A stretch of DNA of 64,000 nucleotides from Agelas oroides. Lineage: Eukaryota > Porifera > Demospongiae > Agelasida > Agelasidae. Under the pieces are notes generated by a model. That model ran no database searches. It was not told the DNA's origin and saw only the letters and a list, made by a program, of their open reading frames with translations. Position 1 is the stretch's first letter, and every line of letters begins with the position of its first letter. Positions 1 to 52,391 of this stretch are shown piece after piece. The stretch lies in NCBI GenBank assembly GCA_949130485.1, contig OX422203.1, forward strand, positions 629,501 to 693,500, read 5' to 3'. Position numbers and translations under genes: made by a program.

Positions 1-2757
<2,757 letters not shown>

Positions 2758-4391
2758 AAACTTTGTATCACAGATATGCACGATGCATTTGTTTCGCATA
2801 GCAATTGGCTACTATTTATATAATTATGGAGCTGTCTTATGGAGTGACATCTAACTCATTTTCAATTTCAATTTCAGAATTCATTTCATTATTTTTGCTG
2901 ACATTATAATTTTTGAAATTACAGTATACTTATATTTTATGCATTCATGACAATTTATTTCTCCAAGGCAGCTGATGGACACATTTTCAGCAAAGCTTTG
3001 AGGATGGTTACATTCCTGGAACTTGATAGCATTGTTGCAGTACATCAGTAGGAACACGTGCATTCCACTGCCATTCAGCAGGTGTTGTGACATAAGAAAT
3101 ATCAAGCTGGGTGAGGGTTTCATAAATTCCTTGGCATCAGTGGTAAGGAAGATATTTGGGGTTCAGGTTACATGCAGGCATCTATAGAAACAGAAAGTAC
3201 GCTGCGTTCAATAGAATTGGCTTACAAGTCAATTTTGTGTACCTGGATGTGCAAGACACCTTCAAAAATCACAAATATTTTTAAAATCAACTATCGGCTG
3301 CCATGAATGCCATGTACCATTGTTACCATGGCAACCAAAAGTTTGCAGGCTGGTAGCTGAGCATAAAATAACTCTGTGTGAGAAAGCCACCCCAATTCAG
3401 TTGTGTGTCCTCTTTCTGGTGACCATCAGGTCTTCTTGTGTCTGAGTGGAGGATATCCCACACATTCCTCCCATACCCTCTTCCCACACAGCTAACCACA
3501 CACACAACCCACACATACGACTCTTCATGCAACCTTTCCACACAATCCACACAATTAACCTAACACTCTCTTTCCACACTCTCCTTCCACGCTCACTCCT
3601 CCTATTCCCCTCCTACATAAAAGACACAAAGGAATTTATTAAATACATAGGAAATTAACCAAGGACTACATTCTTTCTACCCTGGATGTTCCTCACATTA
3701 CACAAACATCCCAACGGAGGATGGGATTCATGCTGCCCTTCAGACCATCAAAGTCTGGGAGAACGTCACCCTCCTACACATTCTCCCACATTACAAGTAA
3801 TGTGATATATATAACTTTTGAACATGGGGTTAATTGATGTGAATTAGTTTTAGGTTACTGGAATGCATTGTTTTTATGGCATGTATTGCCATGGGAGATC
3901 TTGAGGACAAGCACCACTCAGAGTTGCAAGTACGTGCAGCGTACTAGCTAGCTAGCATTCTGGGCATGCTTTTGAGCTTTCAGCCAGCTCTCTATCGACA
4001 GTGCAGGGAGACATAGTTTCTTTGGGTTACAGCACTGATCTCATTCCAAGGCTAAAAAGAGGGTAGATTGGGAATGAGGCCATAAGGTCCTAACAAACTA
4101 AAAAGAACGTGCAAAACAGATCACTAGAGCGTTAGCTTCGCTTCTAGCCTTTCCCCCACGCGAACTACTATAGGTGTCCAAGTGTCTAGCCGGGCGGTGG
4201 CCTGGGACGACCATAGTCAACCACGCCCCCTTCTGGTCTCCCAGGTAGACCAGGCAGTATTTTGCTGATGGGACATTTCCTGTTAAAAATAAAATAATTA
4301 TCTATCATATCTGGTGCTTCGGCGCGGCGGAAATAAATGAGCTGTCTGTGCATGAAAAACACTTTCATTGCAAGAGAAACTGAAACCAGCA
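2758..4391. other. Intergenic region between PI3K-A and PI3K-B
   Basis: No convincing coding sequence. It should hold the PI3K-A 3'UTR and the PI3K-B promoter/5'UTR. A C/A-rich, C/T-rich stretch lies at about 3450-3600. A perfect X-box-like palindrome, GTTACCATGGCAAC, lies at 3322-3335. No clear TATA box or polyadenylation site could be fixed. Confidence 0.7.
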
Positions 4392-14182
<9,791 letters not shown>

Positions 14183-15575
14183 AAAATCTGTAACACGGAT
14201 ACGCATGGTGCATTTTTATCTCTCATAGTGGCTTAGCCACCTACTAGCTATCCAATGCATGCACAGAAGAGAACACATTGAGAACTCTGTACCTGCATTT
14301 TTTATACTTTCAATCTTTTTAAAGATTCTTATGCATACACAATGACATCCACCATCTTGTACTGGTACGTTGTTACATATGATTACTGTAAAACAACAAT
14401 CTGCAAGTTAATCTATCCATACCGTCTGAAATTGTTATAAGCTCAATCAATCACGCGACAGTGGTTCGGGTAGCTACCTATAACACAGTAATGAACTTCC
14501 AGAAGACAACTAATTATAAGTTGCTTCTCATGGCTTGTACCAGATGCTCGCGTTCACTCCGCCTTTTCCCTTGAAGGGTCTGGGAACCAAACCAGTAGCT
14601 AATTGATAGGCCAGTTATACATTGGTCTCACACCTAAAAATTAACAGGCGGCTCACTGATATTATGGTAGCTAGTTCTAATCCTTGGTGAACAATGAGAT
14701 GAACAAATTGAGCAGTGATCAATTGAACCACCATGCTAGGATACAGGGGCAATCTGCAGTTGGAGAGCATGACTTGTGCATGCTTGGTGTAAAGAGGTTC
14801 AGCTATAGCTAGAGCTTTCAACTAGCCTCAGGCACAAGTGTACATGGTGTACACCCTGAGGCTACATCATTTGCTAACGAGCATATTGCTTTTTTTTCTT
14901 CTATGAAACGAGCAAAGTAACCGCACCCCAAGATGCTCACGGAAGGTTAGTGCTGCAGGTTTATCTTAGCTCAAACACTTTAGAGTTCAGTGCTATACGT
15001 AGGTAAAATCTTTGTTAGTAGGCTAAAAAGTTCAGTGCTACTTAGCTACAAGACCTGAAGTAGAAGGCTTAGGAAATCAGAGTTTTGTGCTACAAAGTGC
15101 TATGGACAAGTGGTCCAGTCCAGCAGCAGCCCTATCCACTAGTGAGACCCCATCTCGAATACGCTGCCCCAGCATGGGGTCCCTATATTAATAAGGACAT
15201 CAACTCTTTTGAATCTTCACCATGATAGTTCTAAGTCTTCCTACTTCAGCTAAATTTGTCAACGGGGCAATGGGGTGTGGCCTAATTCCATCCCCAGACT
15301 ATAAATTTTGGAACGAGACTACTGTCTCATACAGCTCATTGATGCCGGTGATATAGCTTGTGCTTTACGTGGGTTGGCAATGCTCAGCAGGAGCAACGGG
15401 ACGCTGTCCGATTTATGGCCTCCTTCGCGCGGGAGTTTTACACTACATTGCCTGCAAACAGTCGTCACGAAGATGGGGTGCGTTGAAGCTCAACACATTG
15501 CGATTTTTGCTGCAGGGTGTAGCCGATGCACAAACAAACGCGTTTCATAAATTTATTCTATTTCGTTCTCCTAGC
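14183..15575. other. Intergenic region between PI3K-B and PI3K-C
   Basis: No supported gene. It should include the PI3K-B 3'UTR and the PI3K-C promoter/5'UTR. A palindromic element with TAGCCTCAGG ends lies at 14824-14864. An open frame from 15360 runs in frame into the PI3K-C start, but an acceptor-like CCTAG sits immediately before the chosen ATG at 15576. Confidence 0.65.
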
Positions 15576-34253
<18,678 letters not shown>

Positions 34254-34616
34254 GAGGTGTGTTTTTTGAGACAATGTTTCAAGCTACTTGCATAGGTATA
34301 TTGGTGTGTGTGTCAGTTCATTTTTGAGACAATGTTTCAAGCTACTTGCATAGGTATATTGGTGTGTGTGTGTCAGTTCATTTTAACTTTATGTGACTAT
34401 TTATGCACGTGTTTGTAAATTGTGACTGACTCGTTATTATTATGTATACATAAACTGTTATGTGGTAATTAATAGCTCCTTCTTACATGTGTGGAAATGT
34501 CACATGTTCGTTTTATTAGAGATCTAATACTTTCCCTTCCTTAAGTTGTGCATTATATCATTCACAGCATTCATAAACATGTATACACATTCATGTACAC
34601 AAGATGTATGTACCCA
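34254..34616. other. Shared 3' region of PI3K-C and AMDHD1 (tail to tail)
   Basis: 363 bp between two stop codons on opposite strands, so the 3'UTRs probably meet or overlap. A segment of about 62 bp (starting near TTTTTTGAGACAATGTTTCA) is duplicated in tandem at 34260-34385. Confidence 0.8.
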
Positions 34617-37600
34617 TTAACTTTGACACTGGTGTTTGTTTGTGTAAACAATCTTCCCTGCCTTGATAACATACTTGATGATGTCGCCATGGCAACCAAA
34701 CTGGTAAACAAGGTGTTCCCACCTGTAAGGCAACAAAACAAAAGAAGTTTAGCTAGCCATGCAGATGCCAAAAGTCTTGAGCTAGGGCATGATCCAAGAG
34801 GTAAAGGTCTGGTGATCGAACTTGAGCAGAGCTCTTGGGCTCCATTTAGCCTTGTGGTAAGAACTCTGGAAGCCTATCATATGTGATCATGTACGTCATG
34901 GAAAAACAAAGTTGTTGCAATGCTGGAAAGCTTTGTGGGGCCTTAGTTACCATGGAAGCACAGCACTACATAAACCAAGTTGTCAAAAAACAATGAAGCC
35001 AGAGGAATCCTGTCATCAGACCCCCTCCTCTAGAGCCACTAGTACAGAGGTTTTCAGGTTGGTTGAGGATGCTGCAGAGTAGCAAATCACTCAAGCATGC
35101 CTAATTAAATAATGAAAAGAGGTATATAATCAAACACAACACTTGTCATTATTTGATTAGCCACGCATGAGTGATTTGCCACTCTGCAGCCATTCACTCA
35201 ACCAACCTGAAAACCTCTGTACTTGAGCCTAGTTTACACTGTACCGATTTGGCAAACCACATCGATTACCCACATCCATTACGTGGTTTGCAGAAAGCGG
35301 TTTCCAAAGTGGCATTAGGAGTGTTTACACAGCTGCCCTAAACCAATTTGAAGTGATAACAGTTTTGGGTCTGCCTCCAAACTTCCTACTGGTTTACCGA
35401 CTTGTGCCCAGCCGTCCATGCCCCCCAGCGGCTGGGCACGAGACTACTGGTTTACCTTGCAGCATTGATGATGAGAAGGTCGCCTTTCTTGCCAGGCTCA
35501 ATGGAGCCGTACTTGTCTGACAAACCGAGAGCAGCTGCTGCATTGATTGTGGCAGCTGCTAGAGCCTCAGGCATACTCATGTGGAGGTTAACACAGGCCA
35601 GGTGCATCACCATTGGCTTGAGGGGGAGGGGGAGGGGGGGAAGGGGGAGGGAGGGGGGTGGGAAAGATGGGAGAGGAAGAAGGTGGGAGAGAGGCAGAGA
35701 GGATGGGAGGGGGGAAGGCAAGAGGGAGGGATGTAAGAGAATAGGGGAGGAGAGAGCAAGAGGGAGGGATTGGAGAAGAGAGAGAGAGAGGGGGGAAAAG
35801 GGACAGACAGACGGAGAATGGAGATAGCAACTCTGTGACCAGGCTCTTGTTCATGGTGTGGCCTGGGGAAGCGCTATGCACTTGACTCACCATAGACATG
35901 CAGAAAGCATTTGGGTTAAAGTCACTCCCAAGAGCTACAGCGACACCTGAAGGAAATTTATAAATGTAAAAAGCAAGACGTCAAAGTACCCAACATCAAG
36001 AGAAGGCTTGGTGTTGTACCCTTTTTAATCATTTCTCTGGCAGGCGGGGGCTGAAGGTGGAGGATATAGGCGGTGGTGGGGAGAAGCACCCCCACAACCT
36101 CAGTCTGTGCCATTGCTTCGATCCCGGTAGCAGTCACATGCTCCAGGTGGCTCACTGCAAGTGCACCCACCTCTGCAGCAAGCTGGAGGGGAGAGAAGGG
36201 AGAGACGAATAGACAGAGGGAGGTAGAAATTAAAAATACAATGTCATGCCAAGAGGTTGCTAACTCAAAAGCTGTGAGGTGAGTCAGATTTAGCCTTGTT
36301 CCTAGGCCTTCCCACTGCCCAGTTTTTGATCACTTCAACATGCAGTAAGTGAGCAAAAACTGGATGGTGGGAAGGCCTGGGAATAAGGCTAGGTCAGATT
36401 ACGGGCTGGCTCAGGAGCAGAAGAGCCAACCTAATGTTGCCTGATAATTGCAAAAGCACGTACGTGACTAAATTATCCAGCACATGACTACTGATACGTA
36501 CGTGACTCGACTAATATCATATTTCTTTACCAAACTTCCTATTCCTTTGTGTCATTATGAGGCTGGTACTGGTTGCTATGGTAACTTTATAGCTTCTCAG
36601 GTTCTCTAAGAACTGCAACATGCATGCGTCTTTCACTTTCACTTTCACAGTAACGATTATGTTCGCAGTAAACAAGAGGTCAAGCTACTTCCATTTACAG
36701 CACCTGCCTCACAAGGTCTACCTAACATACTTGGTTAGCCAGGCACAAAAACTGGACAGTTGGAAGGAGGTTAGCCAGGCACAAAAACTGGACGGTGGGA
36801 AGGCTCGGGAAGGAGGTTAGCCAGGCACAAAAACTGGACAGTTGGAAGGAGGTCAGCCAGGCACAAAAACTGGATGGTGGGAAGGCCCCGGAAGGAGATT
36901 AGCCGGGCACAAAAACTGGACGGTGGGAAGGCTCAGGAAGGAGGTTAGCCGGGCACAAGACTAACAACACACCTCTCCAGAGTTCATGGGGTGAAGTTCG
37001 TCACCATGGAAATTAATTTTCCATCCTGCCTCCCGCCCTGCCTTCAGGATTCTCTGTGAAGTATCTGTGTTGAATACTCCCTTCTCACAAAAGACGTCAA
37101 TGTTATCCACAGAGAGGGAGGAGGAGGCACAGAGCTCACGGATGGCAGGGATTTGAACATCGATAATGTTCTGAGCAGCCTCCTCTGCTGTGCTCCCTCT
37201 GGAGAGAGAGGGAAGATGCATAACTACATTATGAACTTGCCTACTTGGCTTGTATACTTGGCTCGTATACTTGGCTAGTATACTTGGCTAGTATACTTGG
37301 CTTGAATACATGGCTGGTATACTTGGCTTGTATACTTGGCTGGTGACTAGTATGATTGGCTAGTATATTTAGTATATTAGTATACTTGGCTTGTACACTT
37401 GGCTGGTGACTAGTATGATTGGCTAGTATATTTAGTATATTAGTCTAGTATACTTGGCTTGTATACTTGGCTTGTATACTTGGCTAGTATACTTGGCTTG
37501 TATACTTGGCTAGTATACCTGGCTAGTATACTTGGCTTGTATACTTGGCTTGTATACTTGGCTTGAATACTTGGCTAGTATATTTAGTATATTAGTCTAG

Positions 37601-38739
37601 TATACTTGGCTAGTATACTTGGCTACTATACTTGGCTTGTAAAATTACTTAGGAGGCAATGACCCTCATTCCCAAGGCACTGTCCAGCCTTTTGTCACTA
37701 TGGTTTGCATGTTAGGGAGAACCTGGGAACGAGGCTATGGTAATGCTTCCAAGTGAGCAAACTTTAGCTTCGTTCCCAGTTCTGAGGAGGAAAAGAAGAA
37801 ACAAGACTAGCAACATCCTAGCCTCGTTCCCAGGCTCTTGTGCACGAGAGCCTGGGAACGAGGCTAGCAACATCCATGCCTGAATGGTTTTTACTTTGGA
37901 ACGGCATGGGCACCGCAGTAAGTGGATGAAATGGAGATGGGATGTTCTTGTTTCGCTTTCTCAATCACGTTCAGCATCTTTAGTTCATTCTCCAGGTCCA
38001 ACCCATACCCACTCTTTGCCTCTACGACAGTCGTCCCTCCCCTCAGCATGGCCCACAGTCTCTCACACAGTGAGGTGTACAGCTGGTCTAAGCTGGCCTG
38101 GTGCACGCAGTTCACAGTGAAGTGTATCCCGCCACCCATGGCATGGATGTCCATATATGTGGCACCTGCAAGCTGTATAGGAGAAATGACTATGTTTCAT
38201 TAGCAGTGACCAATCAGAGAGCAGCAATCAGCATCCGGACAGGAAGCAGTCTTTTTGCAGTAATTACTTAAATTTACAGATTCAGTAGGCTAAGCTAGCT
38301 CAGCTTTTAGTGAGCAGCTAGTTGCCATAGCAACATACAACACTGCTGGACACCTCATCTCCCACACTGGTTGCCATAGCAACAACACCCTACCCACCTT
38401 CATTGCAAACTCGTGCACTCTGTCGCCCACCCACACCGGGTGTGTGTGTGCATCCACCAGACCGGGGAGCACACACATTCCAGTAGCATCAATCTCCTGC
38501 TCATAGGAACCTTGGGGAACAGTGGCATCCACCTGATCGTTGAAACCGACAGCTGCAATATTCCCCTCCCCATCCACAACCACAGATAGTCCCTTATCTC
38601 CTGATGCCTCTAGAGTGACAATGTCCTGCATTGCAGTCCCCTTCAGGACCTTCTCCCCATTAGCACAAACCAGCACCACCTGGGATGCATTCTTGATCCT
38701 CAGACGATTGGTCGCTGGCTCAGGAGATGACATGGTCAT
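34617..38739 (-). CDS. AMDHD1: Imidazolonepropionase (amidohydrolase domain-containing 1)
   Basis: Hydrolyses 4-imidazolone-5-propanoate to formimino-glutamate, the third step of cytosolic histidine breakdown. Seven exons in coding order: 38739-38398, 38172-37895, 37198-36973, 36182-36020, 35946-35891, 35616-35456, 34722-34617. They give 443 residues, close to vertebrate AMDHD1. Visible motifs are [13 protein letters not shown] (metal-binding HxH), [67 protein letters not shown] and the C-terminal [10 protein letters not shown]...YVIKAGK. All catalytic blocks are present. The start is MTMSSPEP; a further in-frame ATG upstream at 38784 is less likely. It is head-to-head with CFAP100 at 290 bp. 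No other histidine-pathway gene is nearby. Confidence 0.95.
35041..35223. mobile_element. Inverted-repeat MITE in AMDHD1 intron
   Basis: 183 bp starting AGTACAGAGGTTTTCAGGTT and ending in its inverse, with arms of about 58 bp carrying a few mismatches. Noncoding. Confidence 0.8.
36291..36391. mobile_element. Palindromic element, longer variant
   Basis: 101-bp hairpin from TAGCCTTGTTCCTAGG to its inverse, in an AMDHD1 intron. Flanks AGTCAGATT and GGTCAGATT match at 8 of 9 positions. Confidence 0.7.
36728..36958. repeat. Minisatellite in AMDHD1 intron
   Basis: Five or six irregular copies of a unit around GTTAGCCAGGCACAAAAACT, followed by GGA(C/T)(A/G)GT and purines. Confidence 0.85.
37235..37640. 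repeat. (TATACTTGGCTWG)n minisatellite in AMDHD1 intron
   Basis: About 400 bp of short units TATACTTGGCT(A/T)G with longer inserts such as TAGTATATTTAGTATATTAG. Confidence 0.93.
37819..37866. mobile_element. Mini palindromic element with 9-bp duplication
   Basis: 48-bp near-perfect hairpin from TAGCCTCGTTCCCAGGCTC to its inverse. It is flanked by exact GCAACATCC copies (37810-37818 and 37867-37875). Confidence 0.88.
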
Positions 38740-39028
38740 GTGACGTATAACGAAACTCCTAAAAGATGGAAATAAGTAAAGCAAGAGTCATCACAGAAGT
38801 GGCTTCAACAAATGTAGACCTATCAAATGCATCCAGCCATCGAAATATTCAGCAGTTGGCTACCACCATCGAATAATGACCTTTGTACCCTGCCTGCAGA
38901 CGTGCGGGACCGGTCAAATAATTTTGTTTGTCCCCCGCAGATCACTGTTGCCACGGTAACGGGAAAACTAATAACAGGTTACTGATTCGCTTTTGGGACG
39001 ATTTTCGCTCCTTCGCGGGACACGCAGG
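38740..39028. promoter_or_regulatory. Bidirectional promoter region of AMDHD1 and CFAP100
   Basis: 289 bp between two divergent start codons. It contains the X-box at 38947-38960. No TATA box was noticed. Confidence 0.75.
38947..38960 (+). promoter_or_regulatory. RFX X-box upstream of CFAP100
   Basis: GTTGCC-AC-GGTAAC fits the RFX consensus GTNRCC(N0-3)RGYAAC at every position, 68 bp before the CFAP100 ATG. RFX factors drive ciliary genes in animals (known). Use here is inferred. Similar palindromes occur elsewhere in this window, which weakens the case somewhat. Confidence 0.65.
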
Positions 39029-42606
<3,578 letters not shown>

Positions 42607-43066
42607 CACGCATCACATTATACCCACATTATACCCACACACACATCTGATCACTAATGCTGTATGTTCACACCATGAGTTGGAAAACAGAACTGACAGA
42701 CTGTGACTGTAATATGTCTTGTTTGATCTACTAGGTTAGATACACCATTATGGCTGCATGGGGCATTATGGATGAGCTAGTTGTTTTTTTTTCTGAATAA
42801 TTATCCATCAGCTCCCTATCTCCCATCCCATCGCAGTGTACCTGCATGAAGCTAGCCTGAAATGTGTCCTATACGTGTAGCTGGCCCTTCACAGCTCTCA
42901 TCACTTGCAGTGCAAGCTAGTGCCTTGTTCACAACAATAGCTGTGGCGAAAGATTGGGACAAAGGTTCATTGAGTTCATTCACATGGTGGGGGTAAAAAT
43001 ACTGTTGCTATGGCAATGGGTACATATGTTATAATGGTGTATGGTGACAATCCTAATGTGTTCTAG
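42607..43066. other. Shared 3' region of CFAP100 and CENPK (tail to tail)
   Basis: 460 bp between opposite-strand stop codons. No coding signal beyond the two genes. Nothing further recognised. Confidence 0.75.
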
Positions 43067-45731
43067 CTAGTGGTGGAAGGGGGTGATGCGGACCAAGGTG
43101 GGATTGTCCGGGTGTCTCTGCAGGACACCAGAGCGAAGGAGGAGGTGGAAGTGGGGAGGCCAGATTGAAGATGTAGGGAGGTAGGGGTCGTGAGGGGTCT
43201 CCAGACATTTGTTGATTAGAGACTAGCAGGAGGAAGAGAAGAAGGACCTTAAACACTCGTCATCAGTGGTTAAAGGGTTATTAAGCAATGGGACTTTTCT
43301 CACTTGGATAACAGCTGCCAGGTTAGGCAGCTGGTTCTCTTCGTCTCCTCTTCCTTGTCGTGTCAGCACAGAGTCCAGGGTGGTCTGCCTGCCACCACGC
43401 TAGAGAAGAGAGAGGAGATACAAACACACACAAGCAGTACCATGGGCGAGCTAGCAGGGAGTATACGTTCCAACTTCCAAATAAGGTATGCTTTGCTAAT
43501 GTATGTGGGACAAATGCCATTTACAGTAACATCACACTGACTCTTCTCCTCCTCCTTGTTCTCACAGCCTCATCCCCCTCCTCCTCCCCCTCCGCCTCTG
43601 ATGGCTGGAGAATATACTCACTCACAAATGTCTCCTGGAAATTGAAAGAGATGGATGAGATTTTCAGAAGACAGAGTATTATAGAAGGTCTGTTGTGAAT
43701 GACAGACTGACCAGGCTTTTCTTCAGACTCGCACACTCCTCTTCTGCGTCCTTCAACCTTCTCTCCAGCTCTGATTCAGAACTATATAGTGTAGTGAAGG
43801 TAGCTGCAATGCTAGTTTGGATGAATCCCAGATAACCTCTTACCTCCCAGTGGGTGTGGTCATCTGTCCCTCCCCTAGAGACAACAATCTCTCTCTCAGA
43901 GCATCCCTGATCTGGTGGCTCTCCCTCAACAGCTGCTGCTCTCTGACAAACAGAACACATTGAAAATATTTACTCCATACTTACCAAGAGCGCATAAGAA
44001 TGGGTGGCTTGAGTAAGAGTGTGTAACTCCATAAAATTTGAAACTGGCCGGAATTTGCCGCCAGTACTAAAAACTGTGCATGCTGCGTTGACATAAGCCA
44101 TTGTTGCTAAGCATGTGACCGGGTGTTCTATTTTTAGTACGGTTCAATAATTTTGACCGGACTATGGGCTTCTATTGGAGTTACACACTCCTACTCAAGC
44201 CGCCCATTCTTATGTGCTCTTGACATACTGATAACTAAGATGGTTAACCCCATGTGACCTTTGACCCCCCCCCCCCCCCCCTCCTATAACTGAGGGTGCC
44301 TCCTACCTTTCTAGCTGCTTGCTGGCTGTGACTTTTTGTCCTCGTATCATGGCCAGCATCAACTGTAGCTGCTCTAGGTTCTCCCTCAGCTGTTTTAGAA
44401 GATACACAATGATCAACTACGATACACTGTCTCCTAGCTAGAGTTCTCCTAGCCTCACTCCCAGGCCCTGATCAACTACGATAAACTGTCTCCTAGCTAG
44501 AGTTCTCCTAGCCTCACTCCCAGGCCCTGGGGGCCACGAGAAACATTGGAGAAAAATCGATTTATGAAAGGGACTGGGAACAAGGCCAGAGTTCAGGATG
44601 TTTTGTTTTCTTTCATCATTAACGTAGGGTACACATAATTCTCTCCACTTCTCATTCCAGGATGGAAGCTGATCATCAGTGACCACATGCAATCATTGGC
44701 AATGATGTAATATTACAGACAGCTATACTGGTCTCATTCCCAGGTTTTCATGTGTGGGAGCCTGGGAATGAGACTGACATGAGTATGTTACACACACTGA
44801 GGTACTTCACACGCAAGAGGAGGACGCACCTGTTGGTGAATGTCAGCTTCTGTGACTGCGCCACTCGTGGAGAGAACTGGTTTGGGAGAAGAGAAGGTGC
44901 TCATTTTAACAGCAGGACAGTAATGTTTCTAAGACCCCCACTCCCAGGTTTCCACACGTGGGAAAAAATCTTAGAGGTGTACCATTAGCTTTCTGTTTCT
45001 GCCAGACTGTCAGTTCAGCCATTGTTCTGCGCAGCTGCAGCTGTAAGCTTAGTGGGGAGTCCTGCACACACACAGTCACACATATGACCACACACACTGT
45101 AACCATGGTAACTGATGATCAGCTTAGTTAATGTACCTCATCTTCAACATTTGGGATCTTTGGTAGCCTGGCACATTCTGCCTTAACCTGATGATTGTAC
45201 GAGGGAAGGAGGGAAGGAGGAAGGAGGAAGGAGGAAGGAGGAAGGAAGGAGAAATAGAGTCAACACACCACCGTTTTCCCAGAATGGTCAAACTTCCTGT
45301 CCTTCTTTCCACCCAGCTAGCTAGCTAGCTCACTCTGACCTGGTCAATCTCAGTCTGCAGTTCCTGGCAGTCATCCCGGAGCAAGTCCTCCGCCTCCCCT
45401 CCACCCCCACTGTCAGGGGAGAACTGGCCATGGGAGAGGACATGCAAACTCTCTGAGAACAGCTGGGCCCTCTTGGCCAGCTGGTGAGCCTGGTGTGGAC
45501 AAATTCAACCAGTTTTATTAGCTGGAAGCTTCTTCCTTTCCACCTCCCCTCTTAATTAATAGCTAGTGCACTGAAAAGTAGACTCTAGATCCCTACTTCA
45601 TTTCTTAGCTCGTGCAAAGATCTACGCTTTTACAAAACAAAAAGTTCTCACTGGTCTTGGAAAGGATCGAAGCATAGCTCAGAACCAGAACTTACCCTCT
45701 CGTTGAGCTCTACTCTCGAACTGTGCTCCAT
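43067..45731 (-). CDS. CENPK: Centromere protein K
   Basis: Subunit of the inner kinetochore CCAN, in the CENP-H/I/K/M group that links CENP-A chromatin to the outer kinetochore (known). Eleven exons in coding order: 45731-45696, 45489-45340, 45187-45137, 45061-44983, 44876-44830, 44389-44307, 43942-43844, 43781-43712, 43634-43566, 43399-43304, 43222-43067, giving 311 residues (human 269). Recognised from blocks in the same order as vertebrate CENP-K: AEDLLRDDCQELQ; QLRRTMAELTVWQKQK; LRENLEQLQLML...REQQLLRES coiled coil; and the C-terminal PHDPY...WPPHFHLLLRSG...RHPDNPT. The C-terminal block is the most diagnostic. The middle is coiled coil, and a small acidic stretch follows near residue 225. 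Earlier single-frame reading hides this gene because its exons are short. Confidence 0.9.
43985..44222. mobile_element. hAT-like MITE, copy 1 (CENPK intron)
   Basis: 238 bp with terminal inverted repeats of about 46 bp starting CAAGAGCGCATAAGAA. Flanks CATACTTA and CATACTGA suggest an 8-bp target duplication with one mismatch. A second copy lies at 55794-56041. Confidence 0.85.
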
Positions 45732-45972
45732 CACCCGCCTTGACACACCCCCAATTTAAACCGTAACCCTCTCTTTACGTAATTATTTAATTTAGAGCCT
45801 GCAGACTTCCATGCCAGGAGCGGGGTTAGTCTCGGATCCAGACGGTCTGGTTCCGAGACTTGAGCGGGGCAGCATCAGGGTACATTAATTTTCATGCAGG
45901 TGGTAAATTTCTATAATCAACCGGCTTTCTATATACACTTGCAACAAAATAGAAAGGGGGATGTATCATAGA

Positions 45973-46009
45973 ACCATAGATAGTAGAGTGTCACTCTACT
46001 ATCTATGGT
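45973..46009. repeat. Perfect 18-bp hairpin
   Basis: ACCATAGATAGTAGAGTG and its exact inverse, one base apart, in the TGR 3' flank. Confidence 0.9.
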
Positions 46010-46127
46010 AGAACGATATATATTGCAAATCACTACATACAAAACAATAGAAAAATCAGCTACTGCAATAATACTTATGGAGCTTTGCAAGGCATTGTTC
46101 CTAGTTACAAGCTGCATGTCAGGGTTC

Positions 46128-46173
46128 TTCAGGATACTCCCGTCACCATGGTGATTAAGGGCGCACCCATCAT
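46128..46173 (-). promoter_or_regulatory. Candidate SECIS element of TGR
   Basis: On the minus strand: ATGA, then GGGTGCGCCC, TTAA, a TCACC/GGTGA mini-stem, GGGAGTATCC, then TGAA. The two ten-base arms pair with one mismatch. AA in the apical region and the upper mini-stem resemble a form 2 SECIS. It lies about 395 nt beyond the Sec codon. Folded by eye only. Helix I below the core looks weak. Confidence 0.5.
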
Positions 46174-46488
46174 GATGAGTTACAACAAGCACAGTTGTAG
46201 CACAACGGTTCTGCACATGGAAGCTTGCATCAACTCTGTAGCACCCTCTGGCTTAAGGTCTAAGGGAACAGATGAGTTACGCAGTGTAACACAACATAAC
46301 ACTATATCAATCGACACAACGTAGAATTATACAGTTGTCGACTTGTAAAATTTTGCTGTTGACAACATGGTAAGAAAGTCGTCTGATAATACTTTTAACC
46401 CTCAAATGATATCTTAAGGTGTTGTAATTCAAAGGAAGGACGCACACATGTAAATGGATGTACACATGTACATATAACACATGCACAT

Positions 46489-46538
<50 letters not shown>

Positions 46539-46560
46539 TCACAATTAAACCAGAGGGTGC

Positions 46561-52100
<5,540 letters not shown>

Positions 52101-52391
52101 GCGACGTTTGCAGTCCGGTAGGTCCTTTTTTCCCGCAACCTGATTTTCCTCGCGTTGGCGCTTCGTGTTTGCAGGTTTTCTATCGATCTAGCTTGCTACT
52201 TACTGCAAGGAAACGACGCGTTTTATTCTAGAGTCTAGACCCTGCTGAGGTTGTACGACACTGCAAACGATCCCATGACCCACTGCACATGTGTGCGTCG
52301 ACCAATCAGAATCTTCTCGCCACTTTACCGGGAAATTCCAACTTCCGTGTAAATCCGAGTTGTGAGTCTCCGTATACTACACTGCAAGTTG
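52101..52391. promoter_or_regulatory. Bidirectional promoter region of TGR and PUS7
   Basis: 291 bp between divergent start codons. It contains one CCAAT box in good context (GACCAATCAGAATC, CCAAT at 52302-52306). No TATA box. Confidence 0.7.

Larger units (their letters stand above)
45732..46560. other. CENPK upstream region and TGR 3'UTR
   Basis: 829 bp between the CENPK start and the TGR stop, both on -. It contains a perfect 18-bp inverted repeat (45973-46009), the candidate SECIS and a (CA)n run at 46492-46532. No further gene seen. Confidence 0.75.

Noticed and set aside
15360..15575. In-frame N-terminal extension of PI3K-C from an upstream ATG
   Set aside because: PI3K-B begins at the point matching ATG 15576, and an acceptor-like CCTAG precedes it. 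The upstream frame has no similarity to B. It cannot be fully excluded without transcripts.
52362..52391. Upstream GTG start for PUS7
   Set aside because: Animal nuclear genes start at ATG. The first good ATG is 52392.
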